In this document: positions 53,881-64,000 of the stretch, piece after piece
Numbering within the stretch: position 1 is the stretch's first letter
Layout: each line of letters starts with the position of its first letter
Source of the DNA: Calliopsis andreniformis
Taxonomy: Eukaryota > Arthropoda > Insecta > Hymenoptera > Andrenidae
Assembly (NCBI RefSeq): GCF_051401765.1
Contig: NW_027480464.1
Span: 2,790,001-2,854,000 of the forward strand
Length of the DNA: 64,000 bases
Reading direction: 5' to 3'
Made by a program: the position numbers and the translations under genes
Notes under the pieces: model-generated
What the model saw: only the letters and a program-made list of their open reading frames with translations
Told to the model about the DNA's origin: nothing
Database searches by the model: none

Positions 53881-56800
53881 ACGCTCAATCCTCAATGTTC
53901 AATCCTCAATACCCAATCCTCAGTCTTCAATCCTCAATCCTCAAACCTCAATCTTCAATCCTCAGTCCACAGTCCTCAAACCTCAATTCTGCATCCTCAA
54001 TCCTGATTCCTCAACCTTCAGCCCTCAGTCCTCAACAATCAGTTGTCATTCCTCAATCCTCAATAGAATATCCTCAATTCACAGCATTCAAAACTCAATA
54101 CTCAATCTGCAATCTTCCAACCTGTATCCACAAACATGAATTTTCACCACTCAACCCTCAGCACTCATTCGTCAATGTTCAATCCTCAATCCTCAACTCT
54201 CAATCTTCGATCCTCATTACTGTATCTTCAATCCTCAATCCTCAATCCTCAGTCCTCAAACCTCATTCTTCAATCCTCAATACCCTATCCTCAATCTTCA
54301 ATCCTCAATACTCAATCCTCAATTCTCAATCCTCAATCCTCAATCCTCAATTCTCAATACTCAATCCTCTGTCCTCAAACCTCAATCCTGAATCCTCAAT
54401 ACTGAATCCTCAATCTTCAGCCCTCAGTCCTCAACAATCAGTTGTCAAACCTCAATCCTCAATAGAATGTCATCAATTCACAGTTTTCAATACTCAATAC
54501 TCAATCTGCAATCTTGAACTCTATCCACAAACATCAATTCTCATCACTCAACCATCGACACTCAGTCCCCAATCCTCAATGTTCAATCCTCAATCCTCAA
54601 TCCTCAATACTCAAACCTCAATTCTCAACACTCAACTATCAATCCTCAATTCTCAATACTCAATAGAATATCCTGAATTCTCAGGATTCAATACTCAAAC
54701 CTCAACCCTCAACCCCCAGCCCTCATTCTCAATCCTCAATCCTCAATCCTCAATCCTCAATCCTCAATTCTCAATCCTCAGTAATCAATCCTCAATCTTC
54801 AATACTCAATCCTCAATCCTCAGTCCTCAATCCTCTATCCTCAATCCTCAAACCTCAATCCTCAACCGTCAGTCCTCGTCCTCAATACTCAACACTCAAT
54901 CTTCAATCCTCAATCTTCAATCCTCAATACTCAATATTCAATCCTCAATACTCAATCCTCAATCCTCAATCTTCAATCCTCAATCCTCAATCCTCAATAC
55001 CCAATCCTCAATCTTCAATCCTCAATCCTTAATCCTCAATCCTCAATCCTCAATCCTCAGCCCTAAGTCCTCAAATCTCAATCCTCAACCCTCAGCCCTC
55101 ATCCTCAATCCTCAATCCTCAATCTTCAACCCTCAATCCTCAATCCTCAACCCTCAATCTTCAATCCTCAATACTCAATCTGCAACCCTCAATCCTCAGT
55201 CCTCAATCTTCAATACTCATTCTTCAATCCTCAATACCCAATCCTCTATCTTCAATCCTCAATCCACAATCCTCAATCCTCAATCCTCATTCTTCAATCC
55301 TCAACACCCAATCCTCAATCTTCAATCCTCAATCCTCAATCCTCAATCCTCAATCCTCAAACTTCAATCCTCAATACTCAATCTTCAATCCTCAATCTTC
55401 AATCCTCAATACTCAATCTTCATTAATCAACCCTCAATTCTCAATCCTCAATCCTCAATCCTCAATCCTCAGACCTCAAACATCAATACTCAACCCTCAG
55501 TCCTCGTCCTCAATCCACAACACTCAATCCTCGATCATCAATCTTCAATCATCAATATTCAATCTTCAATCCTCAATCCTCAATCCTCAATACTCAATCC
55601 TCAATACTCAACAATCAGCACTCAATTCTCAATACTCAATAGAATATCCTGAATTCTCAGGATTCAATACTCAAACCTCAACACTCAACCGTCAACCCTC
55701 AATCCTCAACCCTCAATCCTCAATCGTCAATCCTCAATACTCAACCTTCAATCCTCCATTCTCAATCCTCAATCCTCAATCCTCAATCCTCAATCCTCAA
55801 TCCTCAATCCTTAATCCTCAACCTTCAATCCTCAATACTCAATCTTCAATCCTCAATCCTCAATCCTCAATCCTCAATTCTCAATCCTCGATCGCCAATC
55901 ATCAATCCTCAATACTCAATCGTCAATCCTCAATCCTCAATACTCAATCCGCAGTCCTCATTCTTCAATCCTCAATCTTCAATCCTCAATCCTCAATCTT
56001 CAATCCTCAATCCTCAATTCTAACTCCTCAATACTCAATCCTCAATCGTCGATCCTCAACCCTCAATCTTCAATCCTCAATACTCAATCTGCAACCCTCA
56101 ATCCTCAGTCCTCAATCCTCAATACTCATTCTTCAATCCTCAATACCCAATCCTCAATCTTCAATCCTCAATCCACAATCCTCAATCCTCAATCCTCATT
56201 CTTCAATCCTCAACACCCAATCCTCAACGTTCAATCCTCAATCCTCAATTCTCAGACCTCAATCCTCAATCTTCAATCCTCAATACTCAATCTTCAATCC
56301 TCAATCCTCAATCCTCAATCCTAAATCCTCAATCCTCAATCTTCAATCCTCAACACCCAATCCTCAATCTTCAATCCTCAATCCTCAATCCTCAATTCTC
56401 AATCCTCAATCCCCAATCCTCAGACCTCAAATATCAATACTCAACCCTCAGTCCTCGTCCTCAATCCACAACACTCAATCCTCGATCATCAATCTTCAAT
56501 CATCAATATTCAATCTTCAATCCTCAATCCTCAATCCTCAATACTCAATCCTCAATACTCAGCCATCAGCCCTCAATTCTCAATACTCAATAGAATATCC
56601 TGAATTCTCAGGATTCAATACTCAAACCTCAACACTCAACCCTCAACCCTCAATCCTCAACCCTCAATCCTCAATCGTCAATCCTCAATACTCAACCTTC
56701 AATCCTCCATTCTCAATCCTCAATCCTCAATCCTCAATCCTCAATCCTCAATCCTCAACCTTCAATCCTCAATACTCAATCTTCAATCCTCAATCCTCAA

Positions 56801-57114
56801 TCCTCAATTCTCACTCCTCAATACTCAATCCTCAATCGTCAATCCTCTATCCCCAATCCTCAGTCTTCAATCCTCATTCTTCAATCCTCAATACCCAATC
56901 CTCAATACCCAATCCTCAATCTTAAATCCTCAATCCTCAATCCTCAATTCTCAATCCTCAATCCTCAATCCACAGACCTCAATCCTCAATGTTCAATCCT
57001 CAATACTCAATCTTCAATCCTCTATCCCCAATCCTCAATCCTCAATCCTCATTCTCCAATCCTCAACACCCAATCCTCAATCTTCAATCCTCAATCCTCA
57101 ATCCTCAATTCTCA
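53881..57114 (+). repeat. Mosaic heptamer region with 0.9-kb duplication
   Basis: The first part (to about 54400) resembles 24990-25300 and 57670-58380. Degenerate segments at 54041-54173 and 54440-54570; palindromes at 54670, 55646 and 56597. Two near-tandem copies of roughly 0.75 kb start near 55148 and 56056. They share AATCTGCAACCCTC, the palindrome (951 bp apart) and the CCTTCAATCCTCCATTCTC stretch after it. No gene seen. Confidence 0.7.
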
Positions 57115-60100
57115 ATCCTCAATCCTCAATCCTCAGACCACAAACGTCAATACTCAACCCTCAGTCCTCGTCCTCAATACACAACCCTCAACCCTCGATC
57201 CTCAACCTTCAATCATCAATATTCAATCTTCAATCCTCAATCCTCAATCCTCAATACTCAAACCTCAATCCTCAACACTCAACTATCAATCCTCAAGTCT
57301 CAATACTCAATAGGAATATCCTGAATTCTCAGGATTCAATACTCAAACCTCAACCCTCAACCCTCAGCCCTCATTCTCAATCCTCAATCCTCAATCCTCA
57401 ATCCTCAATATTCAATCCACAATTCTCAATCTTCAAACCTCAATCCTCAATCTTCAATCCTCCATCCTCAATCCTCAATCCTCTATCCTCAATCCTCAAT
57501 CGTCAGGCTTCAATCCTCAATACCCAATCCTCAGTCTTCAATCTTCAATCCTTTAATCCTCAGCTCTCAATCCTCAATCCTCAGTCCTCAGACCTCAAAC
57601 CTCAATCCCCAACCCTCAGCCCTCATCCTCATTCCTCAATCCTCAATCGTCAATCCTCAGTCCTCAATCCTCAACGCTCAATCCTCAATGTTCAATCCTC
57701 AATACCCAATCCTCAGTCTTCAATCCTCAATCTTCAAACCTCAATCTTCAATCCTCAGTCCTCAGTCCTCAAACCTCAATTCTGAATCCTCAATCCTGAT
57801 TCCTCAACCTTCAGCCCTCAGTCCTCAACAATCAGTTGTCATTCCTCAATCCTCAATAGAATATCCTCAATTCACAGCATTCAAAACTCAATACTCAATC
57901 TGCAATCTTCCAACCTGTATCCACAAACATCAATTTTCACCACTCAACCCTCAGCACTCATTCCTCAATGTTCAATCCTCAATCCTCAACTCTCAATCTT
58001 CGATCCTCAATACTGTATCTTCAATCCTCAATCCTCAATCCTCAATCCTCAGTCCTCAAACCTCATACTTCAATCCTGAATACCCTATCCTCAATCTTCA
58101 ATCCTCAATACTCAATCCTCAATTCTCAATCCTCAATCCTCAACCCTCAATCCTCAGACCTCAAACGTCAATATTCAACCCTCAGTCCTCGTCCTCAATC
58201 CACAAACCTCAATCCTCAATCCTCAATCTTCATTCATCAATATTCAACCTTCCATCCTCAATCCTCAACACTCAATCCTCAATCCTCAATCCTCAATGTT
58301 CAATCCTCAACACCCAATCCTCAATCTTCAATCCTCAATCCTCAATCCTCAATCCTCAATCCTCAATTCTCAATCCTCTGTCCTCAAACCTCAATCCTGA
58401 ATCCTCAATACTGAATCCTCAATCTTCAGCCCTCAGTCCTCAACAATCAGTTGTCAAACCTCAATCCTCAATAGAATGTCATCAATTCACAGTTTTCAAT
58501 ACTCAATACTCAATCTGCAATCTTCAACTCTATCCACAAACATCAATTCTCATCACTCAACCCTCGACACTCAGTCCCCAATCCTCAATGTTCAATCCTC
58601 AATCCTCAATCCTCAATACTCAATCTTCAATCCTCTATCCCCAATTCTCAATCCTCAATCCTCATTCTCCAAGCCTCAACACCCAATCCTCAATCTTCAA
58701 TCCTCAATCCTCAATCCTCAATTCTGAATCCTCAATCCTCATTCCTCAGACGACAAACATCAATACTCAAACCTCAGTCCTCGTCCTCAATACACAACCC
58801 TCAACCCTCGATCCTCAACCTTCAATCATCAATATTCAATCTTCATTCCTCAATCCTCAATCCTCAATACTCAAACCTCAATCCTCAACACTCAACTATC
58901 AATCCTCAATTCTCAATACTCAATAGAATATCCTGAATTCTCAGGATTCAATACTCAAACCTCAACCCTCAACCCTCAGCCCTCATTCTCAATCCTCAAT
59001 CCTCAATCCTCAATCCTCAATATTCAATCCACAATTCTCAATCTTCAATCCTCAATCCTCAATTTTCAATCCTCAATACTCAATCTTCAATCCTCAATCC
59101 TCAATCCTCAATCCTAAATCCTCAATCCTCATTCTTCAATCCTCAACACCCAATCCTCAATCTTCAATCCTCAATCCTCAATCCTCAATTCTCAATCCTC
59201 AACAATCAGTTGTCAAACCTCAATCCTCAATAGAATGTCATCAATTCACAGTTTTCAATACTCAATCCTCAATCTGCAACCTTCAAATCTCTATCCACAA
59301 ACATCAATTCTCATCACTCAACCCTCGACACTCAGTCCCCAATCCTCAATATTCAATCCTCAATCCTCAATCCTCAATCCACAATCCTCAACCTTCAATC
59401 CTCAATACTCATTCCTCAATCCTCAATCCTCAATGCTCAATCCTCAATTCTCAATCCTCGATCGCCAATCATCAATCCTCAATACTGAATCTTCAATCCT
59501 CAATCCTCAATCCTCAATCCTCAGTCCTCATTCTTCAATCCTCAATCTTCAATCATCAATACTCAGTCTTCAATCCTCAATCCTCAATCTTCAATCCTCA
59601 ATCCTCAATTCTCACTCCTCAATACTCAAGCCTCAATCGTCAATCCTCAATCCCCAATCCTCTATCTTCAATCCTCAATCCTCAATCCTCAATCCTCAAT
59701 CCTCAGTCTTCAATCCTCAATACTCAATCTTCAATCCTCAATCCTCAATCCTCAATCCTCAATGCTCAATCCTCAATCCTCAATCCTCAACCCTCAATCT
59801 GCAATCCTCAATACTCAATCTCCAATCCTCAGTAATCAATCCTCAATCCTCAATCCTCATTCTTCAATCCTCAATACCCAATCCTCAATACACAATCCTC
59901 AATACCCAATCCTCAATCTTCAATCCTCAATCCCCAATCCTCAATTCTCAATCCTCAATCCTCAATCCACAGACCTCAATCCTCAATCTTCAATCCTCAA
60001 TACTCAATCTTCAATCTTCTATCCCCAATCCTCAATCCTCAATCCTCATTCTCCAATCCTCAACACCCAATCCTCAATCTTCAAACCTCAATCCTCAATC

Positions 60101-60299
60101 CTCAATTCTCAATCCTCAATATTCAATCCACAATTCTCAATCTTCAATCGTCAATACTCAATCCTCAATCCTCAACTCTCAATCCTCAGTAATCAATCCT
60201 CAATCTTAAATACTCAATCGTCAATCCTCAGTCCTCAATCCTCAATCCGCAATCCTCGTTCCTCAAACCTCAATCCTCAAGCCTCTGTCTTCATACTCA
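57115..60299 (+). repeat. 3,185-bp tandem HOR, copy 1
   Basis: Every landmark recurs exactly 3,185 bp later (57318 to 60503, 57688 to 60873, 58930 to 62115, 59762 to 62947). Palindromes at 57318-57335 (preceded by an extra G, TAGGAAT) and 58930-58947; degenerate segments at 57834-57966, 58449-58580 and 59208-59340. I count nine lost bases (6-bp units plus a 2-bp loss near 58527) and two gained (CCTTTAATCC near 57552, TAGGAAT), a net of minus 7, which explains why 3,185 is 7 x 455. Confidence 0.88.
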
Positions 60300-63200
60300 A
60301 TTCTCAATCCTCAATCCTCAGACCACAAACATCAATACTCAACCCTCAGTCCTCGTCCTCAATACACAACCCTCAACCCTCGATCCTCAACCTTCAATCT
60401 TCAATATTCAATCTTCAATCCTCAATCCTCAATCCTCAATACTCAAACCTCAATCCTCAACACTCAACTATCAATCCTCAAGTCTCAATACTCAATAGGA
60501 ATATCCTGAATTCTCAGGATTCAATACTCAAACCTCAACCCTCAACCCTCAGCCCTCATTCTCAATCCTCAATCCTCAATCCTCAATCCTCAATATTCAA
60601 TCCACAATTCTCAATCTTCAAACCTCAATCCTCAATCTTCAATCCTCCATCCTCAATCCTCAATCCTCTATCCTCAATCCTCAATCGTCAGGCTTCAATC
60701 CTCAATACCCAATCCTCAGTCTTCAATCTTCAATCCTTTAATCCTCAGCTCTCAATCCTCAATCCTCAGTCCTCAGACCTCAAACCTCAATCCCCAACCC
60801 TCAGCCCTCATCCTCATTCCTCAATCCTCAATCGTCAATCCTCAGTCCTCAATCCTCAACGCTCAATCCTCAATGTTCAATCCTCAATACCCAATCCTCA
60901 GTCTTCAATCCTCAATCTTCAAACCTCAATCTTCAATCCTCAGTCCTCAGTCCTCAAACCTCAATTCTGAATCCTCAATCCTGATTCCTCAACCTTCAGC
61001 CCTCAGTCCTCAACAATCAGTTGTCATTCCTCAATCCTCAATAGAATATCCTCAATTCACAGCATTCAAAACTCAATACTCAATCTGCAATCTTCCAACC
61101 TGTATCCACAAACATCAATTTTCACCACTCAACCCTCAGCACTCATTCCTCAATGTTCAATCCTCAATCCTCAACTCTCAATCTTCGATCCTCAATACTG
61201 TATCTTCAATCCTCAATCCTCAATCCTCAATCCTCAGTCCTCAAACCTCATACTTCAATCCTGAATACCCTATCCTCAATCTTCAATCCTCAATACTCAA
61301 TCCTCAATTCTCAATCCTCAATCCTCAATCCTCAATCCTCAGACCTCAAACGTCAATATTCAACCCTCAGTCCTCGTCCTCAATCCACAAACCTCAATCC
61401 TCAATCCTCAATCTTCATTCATCAATATTCAACCTTCCATCCTCAATCCTCAACACTCAATCCTCAATCCTCAATCCTCAATGTTCAATCCTCAACACCC
61501 AATCCTCAATCTTCAATCCTCAATCCTCAATCCTCAATCCTCAATCCTCAATTCTCAATCCTCTGTCCTCAAACCTCAATCCTGAATCCTCAATACTGAA
61601 TCCTCAATCTTCAGCCCTCAGTCCTCAACAATCAGTTGTCAAACCTCAATCCTCAATAGAATGTCATCAATTCACAGTTTTCAATACTCAATACTCAATC
61701 TGCAATCTTCAACTCTATCCACAAACATCAATTCTCATCACTCAACCCTCGACACTCAGTCCCCAATCCTCAATGTTCAATCCTCAATCCTCAATCCTCA
61801 ATACTCAATCTTCAATCCTCTATCCCCAATTCTCAATCCTCAATCCTCATTCTCCAAGCCTCAACACCCAATCCTCAATCTTCAATCCTCAATCCTCAAT
61901 CCTCAATTCTGAATCCTCAATCCTCATTCCTCAGACGACAAACATCAATACTCAAACCTCAGTCCTCGTCCTCAATACACAACCCTCAACCCTCGATCCT
62001 CAACCTTCAATCATCAATATTCAATCTTCATTCCTCAATCCTCAATCCTCAATACTCAAACCTCAATCCTCAACACTCAACTATCAATCCTCAATTCTCA
62101 ATACTCAATAGAATATCCTGAATTCTCAGGATTCAATACTCAAACCTCAACCCTCAACCCTCAGCCCTCATTCTCAATCCTCAATCCTCAATCCTCAATC
62201 CTCAATATTCAATCCACAATTCTCAATCTTCAATCCTCAATCCTCAATTTTCAATCCTCAATACTCAATCTTCAATCCTCAATCCTCAATCCTCAATCCT
62301 AAATCCTCAATCCTCATTCTTCAATCCTCAACACCCAATCCTCAATCTTCAATCCTCAATCCTCAATCCTCAATTCTCAATCCTCAACAATCAGTTGTCA
62401 AACCTCAATCCTCAATAGAATGTCATCAATTCACAGTTTTCAATACTCAATCCTCAATCTGCAACCTTCAAATCTCTATCCACAAACATCAATTCTCATC
62501 ACTCAACCCTCGACACTCAGTCCCCAATCCTCAATATTCAATCCTCAATCCTCAATCCTCAATCCACAATCCTCAACCTTCAATCCTCAATACTCATTCC
62601 TCAATCCTCAATCCTCAATGCTCAATCCTCAATTCTCAATCCTCGATCGCCAATCATCAATCCTCAATACTGAATCTTCAATCCTCAATCCTCAATCCTC
62701 AATCCTCAGTCCTCATTCTTCAATCCTCAATCTTCAATCATCAATACTCAGTCTTCAATCCTCAATCCTCAATCTTCAATCCTCAATCCTCAATTCTCAC
62801 TCCTCAATACTCAAGCCTCAATCGTCAATCCTCAATCCCCAATCCTCTATCTTCAATCCTCAATCCTCAATCCTCAATCCTCAATCCTCAGTCTTCAATC
62901 CTCAATACTCAATCTTCAATCCTCAATCCTCAATCCTCAATCCTCAATGCTCAATCCTCAATCCTCAATCCTCAACCCTCAATCTGCAATCCTCAATACT
63001 CAATCTCCAATCCTCAGTAATCAATCCTCAATCCTCAATCCTCATTCTTCAATCCTCAATACCCAATCCTCAATACACAATCCTCAATACCCAATCCTCA
63101 ATCTTCAATCCTCAATCCCCAATCCTCAATTCTCAATCCTCAATCCTCAATCCACAGACCTCAATCCTCAATCTTCAATCCTCAATACTCAATCTTCAAT

Positions 63201-63484
63201 CTTCTATCCCCAATCCTCAATCCTCAATCCTCATTCTCCAATCCTCAACACCCAATCCTCAATCTTCAAACCTCAATCCTCAATCCTCAATTCTCAATCC
63301 TCAATATTCAATCCACAATTCTCAATCTTCAATCGTCAATACTCAATCCTCAATCCTCAACTCTCAATCCTCAGTAATCAATCCTCAATCTTAAATACTC
63401 AATCGTCAATCCTCAGTCCTCAATCCTCAATCCGCAATCCTCGTTCCTCAAACCTCAATCCTCAAGCCTCTGTCTTCATACTCA
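60300..63484 (+). repeat. 3,185-bp tandem HOR, copy 2
   Basis: Copy of 57115-60299 with few substitutions, for example near 58146 against 61331 (AACCCTC against AATCCTC) and near 60397 (CTTCAAT against CATCAAT). The copy junction is marked by the otherwise unseen run CCTCTGTCTTCATACTC, at about 60282-60298 and again at about 63467-63483. Palindromes at 60503 and 62115. Confidence 0.88.
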
Positions 63485-64000
63485 ATTCTCAATCCTCAAT
63501 CCTCAGACCACAAACATCAATACTCAACCCTCAGTCCTCGTCCTCAATACACAACCCTCAACCCTCGATCCTCAACCTTCAATCATCAATATTCAATCTT
63601 CAATCCTCAATCCTCAATCCTCAATACTCAAACCTCAATCCTCAACACTCAACTATCAATCCTCAATTCTCAATACTCAATAGAATATCCTGAATTCTCA
63701 GGATTCAATACTCAAACCTCAACCCTCAACCCTCAACCCTCAGCCCTCATTCTCAATCCTCAATCCTCAATCCTCAATCCTCAATATTCAATCCACAATT
63801 CTCAATCTTCAATCCTCAATCCTCAATCTTCAATCCTCCATCCTCAATCCTCAATCCTCTATCCTCAATCCTCAATCGTCAGGCTTCAATCCTCAATACC
63901 CAATCCTCAGTCTTCAATCTTCAATCCTTTAATCCTCGACTCTCAATCCTCAATCCTCAGTCCTCAGACCTCAAACCTCAATCCCCAAACCTCAGCCCTC
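63485..64000 (+). repeat. 3,185-bp tandem HOR, copy 3 (cut by window end)
   Basis: Starts like copies 1 and 2. It lacks the extra G before the palindrome (63687-63704) and has one extra AACCCTC unit near 63725. It follows the HOR to the end of the window, so the 3,185-bp array continues beyond it. Confidence 0.8.

Larger units (their letters stand above)
1..64000 (+). repeat. Heptanucleotide satellite array, unit AATCCTC
   Basis: The full window is tandem heptamers of consensus AATCCTC (rotations CTCAATC, TCAATCC; GAGGATT on the other strand). Orientation never inverts. Numbering the unit A1 A2 T3 C4 C5 T6 C7, substitutions concentrate at positions 2-5, while A1 and C7 are rarely changed, so the trinucleotide TCA recurs almost every 7 bp. 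The + strand is nearly free of G. Register is kept through even the most degenerate stretches and is shifted mainly at conserved 6-bp units, e.g. AGTCCTC followed by GTCCTC, or AGCCCTC followed by ATCCTC. No gene, RNA gene or mobile element is visible inside. Heptameric satellites are known in some eukaryotes (Drosophila virilis group), but I do not recognise this unit from any named satellite or telomere. Both ends run off the window. Confidence 0.98.

Noticed and set aside
53895..55652. Long + strand open frames (up to 585 codons here; also 9565-11247, 20099-21751 and 5012-6604) that could be called repeat proteins rich in S, I, L, N, P, Q.
   Set aside because: Every + frame of the heptamer reads the same peptide, open frames overlap in different frames with the same composition, starts are chance ATG variants (AATGCTC, AATGTTC), and ends are chance TAA, TGA or TAG units. 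No signal, domain, ribosome binding site or promoter is visible. They are a property of the repeat unit.
1..64000. Telomere repeat.
   Set aside because: GAGGATT/TTGAGGA is a heptamer but does not match the common telomere types I know (TTAGGG, TTTAGGG, TTAGG, TTAGGC). HORs, palindromes and heavy unit variation are also not telomere-like.
1..64000. Short heptanucleotide tandem repeats of the kind described in filamentous cyanobacteria (STRR), which would suggest a bacterium.
   Set aside because: Those arrays are short and intergenic. An array of at least 64 kb with no genes and nested kilobase HORs does not fit, although the organism cannot be proved from this window alone.
1..64000. Open frames or genes on the minus strand.
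   Set aside because: The conserved TCA in each unit gives TGA on the minus strand in all three frames every 21 bp, so no frame stays open.
1..64000. tRNA, rRNA or other structured RNA genes.
   Set aside because: No stretch departs from the heptamer ladder long enough to hold one, and G is too scarce on the + strand for cloverleaf stems.

Overview
The whole 64-kb window is one uninterrupted satellite array. I see no protein-coding, rRNA or tRNA gene and no transposon. The unit is a G-less heptamer, AATCCTC on the + strand (GAGGATT on the other), always head to tail in one orientation. Pure runs are short, about eight units at most. The rest are one- or two-base variants such as AATCTTC, AATACTC, AAACCTC, AACCCTC, AGTCCTC, ATTCTTC, AATCGTC and AATCCCC. 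Many long open frames can be read on the + strand, but they follow from the heptamer: 7 is not divisible by 3, so all three + frames read the same circular peptide SSILNPQ, and every minus frame meets TGA each 21 bp.

Over the heptamers lies a strong higher-order repeat (HOR) structure. (1) 1-15.7 kb: diverged HORs of about 2.1-2.3 kb, plus a 3.7-kb-spaced duplication, marked by an ATGCCTCAATCC landmark at 1285, 5012, 7099, 9249, 10067, 12265 and 14540. (2) 16.1-39.9 kb: a long segment (16081-25234) copied at 25714-39902, the second copy enlarged by a near-perfect 5,012-bp tandem duplication (29099-34110 and 34111-39122). (3) 41.2-53.9 kb: two HOR types, Q (2,132 bp) and P (1,741 bp), in the order Q0-P1-Q1-P2-Q2-Q3-P3. 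(4) 53.9-57.1 kb: a mosaic with a 0.9-kb duplication. (5) 57.1-64 kb: a 3,185-bp tandem HOR that runs off the window.

Two degenerate elements punctuate the array, both built of mutated heptamers still in register. One is an EcoRI-containing hairpin-capable palindrome, ATCCTGA-ATTC-TCAGGAT, at 30 sites. The other is a roughly 133-bp segment at about 25 sites. HOR lengths can be accounted for base by base: each is a multiple of 7 minus the number of conserved 6-bp units it carries (checked by hand for 2,087, 2,198, 1,741, 2,132, 459, 501 and 3,185 bp).

The organism cannot be named. A heptanucleotide satellite with kilobase HORs over at least 64 kb fits eukaryotic heterochromatin (pericentromeric, subtelomeric or a sex or B chromosome) far better than a prokaryote; this is inference from array size and style. 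If there is a system here, it is the satellite itself: its register, its dyad element and the record of its recent amplification.
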